Shown here one piece after another: positions 36,517 to 45,136 of a stretch of 64,000 bases of DNA (position 1 is its first letter; the number at the start of each line of letters is the position of its first letter). Below the pieces are notes generated by a model, which saw only the letters and a list, made by a program, of their open reading frames with translations, did not search any database and was not told where the DNA came from. The position numbers were made by a program, and so were the translations under genes. This stretch comes from Algoriphagus ratkowskyi (GTDB taxonomy: Bacteria; Bacteroidota; Bacteroidia; Cytophagales; Cyclobacteriaceae): contig NZ_MSSV01000008.1 in assembly GCF_002150505.1 (NCBI RefSeq), positions 124,001 through 188,000 of the forward strand, read 5' to 3'.

Positions 36517-37377
36517 ATGGCATTAGACGTGAAATTCGGGGTAAGTACCTGGTTATGGACTTCCCCATTCAACACAAGTACACTTTCTCTTTTGCCTAAA
36601 ATAAAGGAGTATGGCTATGATGTAGTGGAGATTCCTGTCGAAGATCCAGCCTTGATAGATATTCCTGTAGTAAGGCAAGCGCTTCACGATAATGGCCTTG
36701 AGGCCGTTATCTGCGGGGCTTTTGGTACAAGCAGAGACTTCACCAATGAAGATGCTTCCTTTCATAAAACCAGCTTTGAGTATTTGGATCAGTGTTTTGA
36801 GATAGCTGCGGGCTTGGATGCCAAATTCGTAGCTGGACCTATGTACTCAGCTGTGGGCAAAGCCAGATTGGTTTCTCCTGAACAGAAAAAAGTAGAGTGG
36901 AATAGAGCAGTGACCAACCTTCGAATCGTTTGTCAAACTGCCCGTAAGTTCGGTTTGGACATTGCTTTGGAAACACTCAATAGATTTGAGACTGATCTAA
37001 TCAATACCTGTGAGGAGTTGATGCAATTGATTGAGGATATCAACGAGCCGGAAGCTAAGGTGATCTTGGATGGTTTTCACATGAATATCGAGGAGCCAAA
37101 TCCTGAAGCTGCAATCAAGCTTGCAGGTGATAAATTGATTCACTTCCAGGTGTCTGAGAATTATCGTGGAACTCCCGGGACTGGTACAGCTCCTTGGGCA
37201 GCTTATAAGCGAGGTTTAGAGGCGATCAATTACCAAGGTGTAGTTTCTATAGAAAGCTTCACTCCAGACGTCAAAGAGCTCGCAGGAGCAGTTTGTATCT
37301 GGAAACCTTTGGTACCATCTCAGGATGGCTTCGCCAAAGAAGGGCTAGAGTTTTTGAGAAAATGGGCCTCCGAATGA
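36517..37377 (+). CDS. Sugar phosphate isomerase/epimerase (xylose-isomerase-like TIM barrel)
   Basis: The protein has 286 residues from this start. It shows the AP-endonuclease-2 / xylose-isomerase-like barrel, with metal-site segments DIALETLNRFET, VILDGFHMNIEEPN and GVVSIESFTP. These resemble tagatose/psicose epimerase-type enzymes. The frame is open back to 36460 inside the previous gene, but the ATG at 36517, two bases after that gene's stop, is the natural start. It is tightly coupled to the dehydrogenase gene, so the two probably act on the same sugar; which one is unknown. Confidence 0.85.
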   Translation: MALDVKFGVSTWLWTSPFNTSTLSLLPKIKEYGYDVVEIPVEDPALIDIPVVRQALHDNGLEAVICGAFGTSRDFTNEDASFHKTSFEYLDQCFEIAAGLDAKFVAGPMYSAVGKARLVSPEQKKVEWNRAVTNLRIVCQTARKFGLDIALETLNRFETDLINTCEELMQLIEDINEPEAKVILDGFHMNIEEPNPEAAIKLAGDKLIHFQVSENYRGTPGTGTAPWAAYKRGLEAINYQGVVSIESFTPDVKELAGAVCIWKPLVPSQDGFAKEGLEFLRKWASE

Positions 37378-37512
37378 ATTACGATTTAAGATTTATGAAT
37401 TACGAGCTCATTCCGTATTATGAAGATTATCTAGGTGAGATTTGTAATTCTGACATTTGTATCAGTATTTCAGTAACAAAAAACCCACAACCCACAACAA
37501 ATAACTAATAAC
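37378..37512. repeat. AT-rich word repeats between two sugar genes
   Basis: TTACGATTTAAGATTTATG and AATTACGA-type words are followed at 37483-37512 by CCCACAACCCACAAC and AACTAATAACC. They match the style of the other spacer words in the window. No gene is seen. Confidence 0.45.
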
Positions 37513-37540
37513 CTCCTTTTTACCCTTGAAATAAAAAATA

Positions 37541-38656
37541 ATGAGTAAGAAACAATTCAATATTGCAATCATAGGCCTTGGATTTGGAGCCGAGTTTATT
37601 CCAATCTATCAAAAGCATACACTGGCGAATATGTATGCTATCTGCCAAAGAAATAAGGAAAAGGCTGAAGAAATCGCCAAAGCATTCGGAATCGAGAAAG
37701 TATATACGGATTACGATGAGCTGCTGAAAGATCCGGATATCGATGCAGTTCATATCAATACTCCCATTCAAAATCATGCGGAGCAATCCCTAAAAGCACT
37801 TAGAGCTGGCAAGCACGTGGCTTGTACTGTTCCTATGGCTACTTCTGTAGAAGACTGTAAGAAAATCGTGGAAGAAGTTCAGCGGACTGGCTTGACCTAT
37901 ATGATGATGGAGACGGTGATTTATAGCCGTGAATTCCTCTTTGTAAAGGAAATGTATGAGAAAGGTGAATTGGGAAAAATCCAGTTCCTAAGAGCGTCTC
38001 ATCAGCAGGAAATGGCAGGCTGGCCAGGTTACTGGGAAGGCCTCCCTCCTATGCATTATGCGACGCATTGTGTAGGACCCGTTTTGGCTTTGCCGAAGGC
38101 ACAGGCTGAATATGTGTCCTGTTTTGGTTCAGGACGTATAGATGAGGATTTGATTCCTAAGTACGGTTCTCCTTTCGCCATCGAAACTTGTCATATCAAA
38201 TTCAAAGATTCTGATTTATCCGCTGAGGTCACGAGGTCGCTTTTCAATACTGCTAGACAGTACAGAGAGAGTTTTGATGTGTATGGCTCTAAAAAGTCCT
38301 TTGAGTGGACTTTGATTGAGCACGAGGACTCTGTGATTCATACGGGTGAAAGCCCGGAGAAAGTTAAAATTCCTGATTATGGACATTTGCTGCCGGCAGA
38401 AATTGCTCCATTCACTACCGCTGGTGTATATGACAGCGATGATAATCAGCATTTATCCTTTATCCAAGGATCTGGCCACGGTGGATCACATCCACACTTG
38501 GTCAATGAGTTCTTAAATGCACTATCAGAAAAAAGAGCACCTTACCCAGATGCTCAGGAATCAGCAAATATTACCTGTGTCGGGATTTTGGCTCATGAGT
38601 CAGCTATGGATGGCGGAAAAATCATTTCGCTTCCTGAATTTACTTTTAAAAGCTAG
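37541..38656 (+). CDS. Gfo/Idh/MocA family oxidoreductase with GH109-like motifs
   Basis: The 371-residue protein lacks a signal peptide. It has the Rossmann start FNIAIIGLGFGAEFIPIY and the segment KHVACTVPMATSVEDC in place of the usual EKP, so the catalytic Lys of dehydrogenases is missing. Further on, MHYATHCVGPVLAL and GSGHGGSHPHLVNEF resemble the THxVGP and GHGG motifs of GH109 glycosidases, which use NAD without net redox change. It could therefore be a glycosidase or an epimerase-type enzyme. It follows the isomerase by 163 bases and is followed by a terminator. Confidence 0.8.
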   Translation: MSKKQFNIAIIGLGFGAEFIPIYQKHTLANMYAICQRNKEKAEEIAKAFGIEKVYTDYDELLKDPDIDAVHINTPIQNHAEQSLKALRAGKHVACTVPMATSVEDCKKIVEEVQRTGLTYMMMETVIYSREFLFVKEMYEKGELGKIQFLRASHQQEMAGWPGYWEGLPPMHYATHCVGPVLALPKAQAEYVSCFGSGRIDEDLIPKYGSPFAIETCHIKFKDSDLSAEVTRSLFNTARQYRESFDVYGSKKSFEWTLIEHEDSVIHTGESPEKVKIPDYGHLLPAEIAPFTTAGVYDSDDNQHLSFIQGSGHGGSHPHLVNEFLNALSEKRAPYPDAQESANITCVGILAHESAMDGGKIISLPEFTFKS

Positions 38657-38707
38657 AGAATAAGGATGTAAAGGACTATGAATAATATATAGATTGGGTT
38701 ACAAGAC

Positions 38708-38742
38708 AAAAAAGCTGGCAGAATTTTCTATCAGCTTTTTTG
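38708..38742 (+). terminator. Terminator of the sugar-oxidation operon
   Basis: The stem AAAAAGCTG / CAGCTTTTT, extended inwards by AGAA / TTCT, is followed by a T-run about 50 bases after the Gfo/Idh stop. The rest of the gap to 38953 holds nothing I recognise. Confidence 0.8.
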
Positions 38743-38953
38743 TTGGATAAAATAGTTGGAATGATCTTACCATTAAAATAAGTCCATTTTCAAAATAGAA
38801 TTTATTTTCAGGTTTGCTAGGTAATCGGCTAAACATGAAAAAGCTATTTACTAGTTAAATTAACTATTCTCAGATAATGGGTGTTACCTAATAGTTGTTC
38901 AAAATAATATATAGAACAAAGAGGGTTTATCCTTTCTTTTTTTAATTTCAAGA

Positions 38954-39721
38954 ATGTCAAAACTAGCCGAAGACGACAGGTTTCTAGATCTGTCTGATTA
39001 TGGAAGAGCTCCTGCCAAAATCATTGCTAGAGCTGTACAGTTTACCTTCGTAACTCCCATTCACCTAACTGTTCTTTTTGGAATAAGTGGCTTACTAGCA
39101 ATTTTTTCTCTGTTAAATGAGTGGTATATTTTTTCTGCTTTACTCCTCTTATTGAAATCCGTTTTAGATGCAGCTGATGGTGAGCTCTCTAGAATAAAAG
39201 AGACTCCTTCACACACGGGTAGATACCTTGATAGCATATTTGATATTATCCTTAATCTATTGATATTCATCGCTATCTCATACAGCAGTGAAATCAATTA
39301 TGGATTTGCTTTACTTGCATTTATATGTATTCAATTTCAGGGGACACTTTACAATTACTATTACGTCATCTTAAGAAATAAACGTAAAGGAGGAGATGGT
39401 ACCAGCCGTATTTTTGAAAACAAAGCACCTCGGGCATTTCCAAACGAAAGCCAAAAGAGAGTTAACATTTATTTTACAATCTTCTATTTCTTGTATTCAG
39501 TCTTTGATAAAGGAATCTATCTATTAGACCCTGAAGCGACAAAAGTCAGAACTTTTCCCGCTTGGTTTATGACGATAGTTTCTGTTTATGGTTTGGGTTT
39601 TCAGCTGCTGATCATCGCTGTGATGCTTTCGCTAGGATACATGGCATATATAATTCCATTCTTTATAGGCTATTCCATATTTCTCGTTGTTTTCAGTCAA
39701 ATCCGAAAAAAGTTGCTTTGA
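38954..39721 (+). CDS. CDP-alcohol phosphatidyltransferase family membrane protein
   Basis: The 255-residue protein has about six hydrophobic segments. The signature D-G-x2-A/S-R-x8-G-x3-D-x3-D is present as DAADGELSRIK followed by TGRYLDSIFD near residues 74-97, which bind the metal and the CDP-alcohol. The family makes phospholipid head groups such as phosphatidylglycerol-phosphate or inositol lipids. The alcohol substrate cannot be told from the motif. It stands alone on the plus strand. Confidence 0.85.
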   Translation: MSKLAEDDRFLDLSDYGRAPAKIIARAVQFTFVTPIHLTVLFGISGLLAIFSLLNEWYIFSALLLLLKSVLDAADGELSRIKETPSHTGRYLDSIFDIILNLLIFIAISYSSEINYGFALLAFICIQFQGTLYNYYYVILRNKRKGGDGTSRIFENKAPRAFPNESQKRVNIYFTIFYFLYSVFDKGIYLLDPEATKVRTFPAWFMTIVSVYGLGFQLLIIAVMLSLGYMAYIIPFFIGYSIFLVVFSQIRKKLL

Positions 39722-39815
39722 CTATAAAACTTGTAATGATGTATATCAAGCCTATAATTAAGCGTAGAAAACATTATAAAAATTGACAAACTAAAGTTAT
39801 TCTTTCTCACAAACA

Positions 39816-39848
39816 CAAAAAAAGACAGCAACCGTAATTGCTGTCTTT
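39816..39848. terminator. Bidirectional terminator between convergent genes
   Basis: AAAGACAGCAA-CCGTAA-TTGCTGTCTTT forms a perfect 11-base-pair stem. The T-run is stronger in the minus direction, for the gene at 39874-40254. Confidence 0.8.
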
Positions 39849-39873
39849 ATTCTGTAGCTGCTTTAGTAAAAAG

Positions 39874-40254
39874 TTATTTTTTTGTTACTCGGGTACCTTC
39901 TACGTCAAACATCCCCATAAGGTCTCCTTTTGCATGATCGCTATCTACTTTTTTAAGAGTAAGCGTAACATCATAGCCGGTGATATTGAAAGAAGTATTG
40001 ATGACATCTCCTGAGATGGAAGCAGAACTCATCTTTTTTTCTTCTGCTACTCCTTCTTCCATGAAGTAACCAGTAGTCTTGCCATCTTTAGTTTCGAACC
40101 TCATAGGGATGGTTGCATCTCCGCTAGGAGTTCCTTTAATCAATACACTCCATTTACCTTCAAAGTATTCTGGAGTCGGATTGAAAGGTGTGAATGCAAA
40201 GCTCAAGGTGATTAGCAGTACTAGGCTGCAGAATAATGTAATTTTTGATTTCAT
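39874..40254 (-). CDS. Small secreted protein of unknown function
   Basis: The 126-residue protein has a signal peptide (MKSKITLFCSLVLLITLSFA). The mature domain is about 105 residues and dominated by beta strands (GKWSVLIKGTPSGDATIPMR, NITGYDVTLTLKKVDSDHA). The pattern suggests a small lipocalin-like beta-barrel or beta-sandwich. I do not recognise the family. It is transcribed alone with its own terminator. Confidence 0.7.
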   Translation of the reverse strand: MKSKITLFCSLVLLITLSFAFTPFNPTPEYFEGKWSVLIKGTPSGDATIPMRFETKDGKTTGYFMEEGVAEEKKMSSASISGDVINTSFNITGYDVTLTLKKVDSDHAKGDLMGMFDVEGTRVTKK

Positions 40255-40408
40255 AATTTTGTGGTTATTGTTTTAAATTGATACAATAACTTGAAAATCT
40301 TGATATTCTCAAATTTTGTGACCTATTATTTTTGGAAACAAAATCTGACTGAATCGCACTGAGAGTTGTCATTATATTGGTCTCCATATATCTACATAAA
40401 CTAAGTAT

Positions 40409-40654
40409 TAGAGATTTATTGAAAGTCCTTTAGACGCGAGAATTGGATCTTTTAATTTGTAGTTCGATTCATACGGCTTGAGCTCTAGATTCACAGGTGA
40501 TAAAAAAGTACACAGCCCAGTCTCGGGTGATTTTTGTAGATGAAAATTGAAAAACATGTGAATTATGTTCTTCAACACTTCTTGCTAAATCTTCGGTTTG
40601 ACCCACGTAATAAGGATCGAGATTTGCTGAATAAAGAATAAAGACCACGAACAT
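40409..40654 (-). pseudogene. Decayed GIY-YIG nuclease-superfamily gene
   Basis: The reading frame begins MFVVFILYSANLDPYYVGQT, the GIY-YIG domain start of small UvrC-like proteins, and stays open for 61 codons. A TGA then interrupts it after ESRAQAV. In the same frame the DNA continues IELQIKRSNSRV, a TAA, then RTFNKSL. This is the C-terminal tail (IExxIKxxKSR) that intact homologues have, so two stop codons have arisen in a once complete gene. The N-terminal part might still be translated but would lack its last helix. Confidence 0.75.
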
Positions 40655-40682
40655 AATCAGAGTGTTTCAAGCCCTAAAATAC

Positions 40683-40712
40683 AAAAAGGGAAACATTTCT
40701 GTTTCCCTTTTT
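40683..40712 (-). terminator. Terminator of tRNA-Thr
   Basis: A perfect 12-base-pair stem, AAAAAGGGAAAC / GTTTCCCTTTTT, with loop ATTTCT begins right after the tRNA 3' end on the minus strand. Confidence 0.85.
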
Positions 40713-40713
40713 G

Positions 40714-40786
<73 letters not shown>

Positions 40787-40885
40787 TTATTCCGTTATGG
40801 TGATGCAAATATAGATGTTCACTTTTTACACTCCAAACCCTATGAAAAGAAAAATCCTATCTTCCTTATTCTGAGTGAGAAAAAT

Positions 40886-43051
40886 TTAAAACTCTTTCAA
40901 AATTGAGAGCTTACTCTTCAATTTTTCGATTTCTTCTTCTGCTTTTTGGATCTTAAGATCAAACTGATCTTTCAATTTATCCGCAGTTTTAGAGGCAGCA
41001 AAGAATTCCAGGTTATTTTTCCACAAGGTTATGTTATTCTCCAATTCAGAAACTTGCTTTCTAATACCATGCTCTTTCTTATTCAGCGTTTTCACAGCAT
41101 TAGGATCAGACTGTAATCTGTTCAGGTTTAATCTAAACAAGAAGTCCTCCCTACCTGCTCCTTCTGGACTCAACTTCTCTAAGTACAAATCAACAGCAGT
41201 TTTGAATTTCGCCTGGATTTCTTTCATGGCTTTTCTTGGCACAAAGCCAAGATCATTAAATTCTCCAACCAATTTGGTCAAGGCTTCTTCAGAAACCTCT
41301 CCACTTGTAGCAGCATCAGTAAGTTGAGTACAAATCGCCTGCTTACTTACCAAGTTTTCTTCGAATTCAGCAGTTGACTGCTTATTTGAATCTCTTCTAT
41401 TGTCAAAGAATGTGTCACAAGCTAATTTAAAGCGCTTGTAAAGACTATCTCTATTTTTCTCAGGTGTTGGACCAAGCTTTTTCCAATCTTGCTGAAGCTT
41501 CACCAAAGCATTGGAGGTATTTTGCCAATCGGTATTGTCTTTCAGCTCTTCCGCTTTTGTGATCAACTCTTCTGCTCTTCCCTGATTAGTAGCGCGGATC
41601 TCATCAAGTTCTTTAAAGAATAAATTCTTATTGTGAAAGAATTGCTTAAATGCTGCCCAGAATAACTTATTGATATCTTTCCCTGTTTCTCTAGGTACTG
41701 GACCTATTTTCTCCCACTTTTTCTGAATATCCAAGATCTCTTTGGTCTTGCTATTCCAATCTCTAATTCTATCAGCTTTAAATTCAGCAAATGGTTTTAA
41801 TATCTCAATTAAAGCTTCTTTCTGATCTTGATTTACCTTATATACTTCTTTCTGGCCTTCATAAAAATCCTTTCTTCTATCATACACGGCATCAGAAGCA
41901 CCTTTGAATTTTTGCCATAAAGCCTCTTGTTCGTCTCTTGGGACTGGACCAATATGTTTAAATTCTTCATGAAGGTCATTTAACGCTTTGATCGCATCTT
42001 TCAAATCTTTCACGTCCTTTAAAGCTGTAGCTTTCTCTACTAGCTCTAATTTGCTTTCTAGATTCTTTTTTCGATCAAGTTCTTTCAGTTCAAAATAGAT
42101 ACTTCTATTATCATAGAAGCGATCCATCAAAGCATTATAGCTAGCCCAAAGATTTCTGTTTTGTGAAGGTGGAACTGGACCAATACTTTTCCATTCTTCC
42201 TGTAAACCTTTGATAGTAGACATACTAAGTGTAGTCTCCTCACCATCGACCAACTCACGCAGCTTGTTTAGCAACTCAGTCTTAGCAGTAAAATTTGTCT
42301 CTTTTTGCTTTTCAGCTTCTTTACGAAGCGCTCCAAGTTGATGACGATATTCGAAATAATAGGTGTTAAATTCTTTCTCCTCGTCACTTGGACGAAAGTC
42401 AAAATCGTCCTCTACTCCTCCTTCGGCTTTGAAATTAACCAATGCTTCTTCCTTCTCTTTAAGAGTGAAGTCGTCGAAGGCCGCTTTAATTTCATGAACA
42501 ATTTTATCAACTCTATAGATATTATCTTGCTTAACTTTACTCTTCAAAAAAGCAACTAGCTCAATTTTAGAAAGAGAAGTGATATCAACCTCTTCTTCAT
42601 GATGCTCTTCTTCGCTTTCATCTTCCGACTCATCATCTTCATTAGCAATGGCTTCAACAGGCTTATTAGAATTTGACTTATCCTCAATTTTTTCTTCTAA
42701 TCCTTCATCTACAGCACTATTAGCTTTAGTTCCTGTATCGTCAGTAGCGACAGGCTCAGTGGTTTCTGTTGATTCGACCACTTCTGCTACATCATCGTTA
42801 GAGGTATCCTCTTTAATTAATTCCTCACTAGCTACGGTAGTATCTACTTCATCCTCTACTTTTGAAGAATCTACTTTAGTAGCTTCATCTGAAGAATTGT
42901 CACTATCAGATTCAGCGTCACTGATCTGATCTGATGCAATCTCTTCATTAGCTTCAGAATTATTATTCTTATCGATACCCTTGGCTTCTCCAGAATTGGA
43001 GGCTTGAGTCACCTTGTCCTTGTCGGACAAATCATTACTTTTCTCAGTCAT
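40886..43051 (-). CDS. DUF349 repeat protein with acidic N-terminus
   Basis: The protein has 721 residues from this start. The first 150 residues are highly acidic and low in complexity (EEEHHEEEVD), probably disordered. At least five DUF349 repeats follow, each marked by a W/F-K-x-I/L-G-P-V/T-P core: EEWKSIGPVPP, EEFKHIGPVPR, KKWEKIGPVPR, QDWKKLGPTPE, GEFNDLGFVPR. A coiled coil ends the protein. It is cytoplasmic and of unknown function. An ATG at 43084 would add 11 residues; MTEKSNDLSD is preferred. It lies 48 bases after yqgE and is probably in one operon with it. Confidence 0.85.
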   Translation of the reverse strand: MTEKSNDLSDKDKVTQASNSGEAKGIDKNNNSEANEEIASDQISDAESDSDNSSDEATKVDSSKVEDEVDTTVASEELIKEDTSNDDVAEVVESTETTEPVATDDTGTKANSAVDEGLEEKIEDKSNSNKPVEAIANEDDESEDESEEEHHEEEVDITSLSKIELVAFLKSKVKQDNIYRVDKIVHEIKAAFDDFTLKEKEEALVNFKAEGGVEDDFDFRPSDEEKEFNTYYFEYRHQLGALRKEAEKQKETNFTAKTELLNKLRELVDGEETTLSMSTIKGLQEEWKSIGPVPPSQNRNLWASYNALMDRFYDNRSIYFELKELDRKKNLESKLELVEKATALKDVKDLKDAIKALNDLHEEFKHIGPVPRDEQEALWQKFKGASDAVYDRRKDFYEGQKEVYKVNQDQKEALIEILKPFAEFKADRIRDWNSKTKEILDIQKKWEKIGPVPRETGKDINKLFWAAFKQFFHNKNLFFKELDEIRATNQGRAEELITKAEELKDNTDWQNTSNALVKLQQDWKKLGPTPEKNRDSLYKRFKLACDTFFDNRRDSNKQSTAEFEENLVSKQAICTQLTDAATSGEVSEEALTKLVGEFNDLGFVPRKAMKEIQAKFKTAVDLYLEKLSPEGAGREDFLFRLNLNRLQSDPNAVKTLNKKEHGIRKQVSELENNITLWKNNLEFFAASKTADKLKDQFDLKIQKAEEEIEKLKSKLSILKEF

Positions 43052-43099
43052 AAAAACAGTACTATTAGGGCGCAATATGAGCAAAAGTAGGGATTTTGC

Positions 43100-43669
43100 C
43101 TAATTTAATCTTGGATCTAGGGGATAATTTGCTATTACTTTGAACTCCCCTCCCATATTTTTAAGTAAGCTTTTCCACAGTTCTTCAGGTGTGAAACTGA
43201 ATGTTTGCTCGTCTAGTTTTTCACTACAAATGATCCATGTCTCATCAGATAATTCATCCTCTAGTTGCTCTGAACCCCAGCCACTATAACCTATAAAAAA
43301 CCTTACTGAATCAGGGTCAAGCAAGCCTAACTTCAATTTTTCAATTAAAGAATCATAATCTCCACCCCACCACACTTTCTCTCCCAAGGAAAGACTTCCA
43401 TCCAATACTTTATCACCTACATAAATAAAATGTAAGGTATTTTGCTCTACAGGCCCACCTACAAACAGTTCTGAGTCTAAAAAATCTAAGGCTTCTACCA
43501 GCTCACCCAGTTTAAGAATGGATGGCTTATTAATAATTAGGCCAAAACTGCCCTCATCTGAATGCTCACATAGAAGAACCACAGAACGCACAAAATTTTC
43601 ATCTTGCAAAAATGGCTCTGATATTAATAGATCACCAGCTTTAGGATTATGTAGTTTTTGTTCACTCAT
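43100..43669 (-). CDS. YqgE/AlgH family protein
   Basis: The 189-residue protein starts with PKAGDLLISEPFLQDENF, followed by FGLIINKP and LFVGGPVEQNTLHFI, then RFFIGYSGWGSEQLEDEL, all hallmarks of the YqgE/AlgH (DUF179) family. The function is not established; it is soluble. Its start is divergent from pdxH, with 96 bases between the start codons. Confidence 0.92.
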   Translation of the reverse strand: MSEQKLHNPKAGDLLISEPFLQDENFVRSVVLLCEHSDEGSFGLIINKPSILKLGELVEALDFLDSELFVGGPVEQNTLHFIYVGDKVLDGSLSLGEKVWWGGDYDSLIEKLKLGLLDPDSVRFFIGYSGWGSEQLEDELSDETWIICSEKLDEQTFSFTPEELWKSLLKNMGGEFKVIANYPLDPRLN

Positions 43670-43765
43670 TCTGCTTTAAAATCTAAATTCTTGAAAAATA
43701 TAAATCATAATTTTTTAAATGCAATGCCAATTGTAATTTTATCTTCAAGAATATATCAATTTCCT

Positions 43766-44398
43766 ATGGACATCTCAGCAATACGTAAAGATTACTCAAT
43801 TAAATCATTGGATATCAATGATGTAAGTGTTGATCCTCTCAAACAATTTGAAAATTGGTTTGAGGAGGCTATTCAAGCGGAAGTGCTAGAAGTTAACGCT
43901 ATGACAGTCTCCACTGTAGGTTTAGATGGCGCACCCAATGCCAGAATCCTCCTTTTAAAAGGTGTAGACAGCGGTTTTGTGTTTTTCACCAATTATCACA
44001 GTGAAAAAGGTAAAGAACTTGAAATAAATAATTCTGCTTCGTTGACTTTTTTCTGGCCTGAGTTGGAACGTCAGGTACGTGTAAGGGGAAAAGTGGGAAA
44101 AGTGACTTCGGAAGAATCTGACAGCTATTTCTTCTCCAGACCTATAGATTCGCAAATTGGAGCATGGGTATCACCTCAAAGTCAGGAAATTCACTCTAGA
44201 GAAGAAATCAATGAGAGAAAGGAACAAATTATTAATGAGTTTGCTTCCAAAGAATTGGTTCGTCCAAGACATTGGGGAGGCTACCGATTACAACCATCAA
44301 TTATTGAATTCTGGCAAGGAAGACCAAGTAGACTGCACGATAGAATCAAATACGAATTTCAGGGTGGCAAGTGGACTATGGTAAGACTTGCCCCATGA
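43766..44398 (+). CDS. pdxH: Pyridoxamine 5'-phosphate oxidase
   Basis: The 210-residue enzyme makes pyridoxal 5'-phosphate from the pyridoxine or pyridoxamine phosphate using FMN and oxygen. Motifs are GAPNARILLLKGVDSGFVFF (FMN phosphate site), SHRE-like SQEIHSREEINER, and the C-terminal RPRHWGGYRLQP and RLHDRI. The frame is open back to 43658, but MDISAIRKDYS at 43766 is the usual PdxH start. The stop codon directly abuts that of the convergent bshB1 gene with no base between. Confidence 0.95.
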   Translation: MDISAIRKDYSIKSLDINDVSVDPLKQFENWFEEAIQAEVLEVNAMTVSTVGLDGAPNARILLLKGVDSGFVFFTNYHSEKGKELEINNSASLTFFWPELERQVRVRGKVGKVTSEESDSYFFSRPIDSQIGAWVSPQSQEIHSREEINERKEQIINEFASKELVRPRHWGGYRLQPSIIEFWQGRPSRLHDRIKYEFQGGKWTMVRLAP

Positions 44399-45115
44399 TT
44401 ACTTTAGGTTAAAAAGATCTTCTGCCCCAATCATACGCTCTACGGTGAATCCTTCTCCATATTTGGCCATGATCTTATGTCCAAATTCGCGTGCTCTAGC
44501 TTCAATGAAAGGAAGAAATTCAGGATCTGAAATAAAACTCTGTGGCTCCTCGCTTGAAGCATCATAGAATTGAGATTGAAAAGCTAGAATGCTGTCAATT
44601 TTTGTTTGCCAAAACGGAGTAATATCCATAACAAAATCTGGCTCTATGTAATTGTTTTGAATATAATGATAGACAAATTTTGGCCTCCAAGCTTCTTGGG
44701 GTATACCGTCTATCTGAGTTTCAATCTTACGAAGTCCACTCATAAAACAGGCGGTTGTGGCTAAACTGGAGCCCTTCCCATGATCTGGATGCCTGTCAGT
44801 AACTGCGTTAGCTAACACGATCTCAGGTCTATATTTGCGAATCATTTCGATAAGCTTCGACTGATGCACTTCATCATTTTGGAAATAAACATCCTTGAAA
44901 CCTAGATTTTCTCTCGCTGAAAGTTGTAGAATTTTACTTGAAGCATTTGCTTCTTGTAGGCGCAACACCGGTGTTCCGCGAGTTCCCATTTCACCTCGGG
45001 TTAAGTCTACCACTCCTACCGTGTGTCCTTTTGCTACATGTGATGCTATAGTTCCAGAGCAGCCAAGTTCCGCGTCATCAGGATGTGCGGCAAATACTAA
45101 AATATCGAGCTTCAT
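44399..45115 (-). CDS. bshB1: Bacillithiol biosynthesis deacetylase BshB1
   Basis: The 238-residue zinc deacetylase removes acetate from GlcNAc-malate in bacillithiol synthesis. It shows the LmbE-type motif FAAHPDDAELGCSGT, the segment LTRGEMGTRGTP and NAVTDRHPDHGKGS, all characteristic of BshB1. bshA and bshC are not in this window. It is the last gene of a minus-strand run with trxB and an M23 peptidase, which fits thiol homeostasis. Confidence 0.93.
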   Translation of the reverse strand: MKLDILVFAAHPDDAELGCSGTIASHVAKGHTVGVVDLTRGEMGTRGTPVLRLQEANASSKILQLSARENLGFKDVYFQNDEVHQSKLIEMIRKYRPEIVLANAVTDRHPDHGKGSSLATTACFMSGLRKIETQIDGIPQEAWRPKFVYHYIQNNYIEPDFVMDITPFWQTKIDSILAFQSQFYDASSEEPQSFISDPEFLPFIEARAREFGHKIMAKYGEGFTVERMIGAEDLFNLK

Positions 45116-45136
45116 AAGTATTTCTATTTTTTTCGA

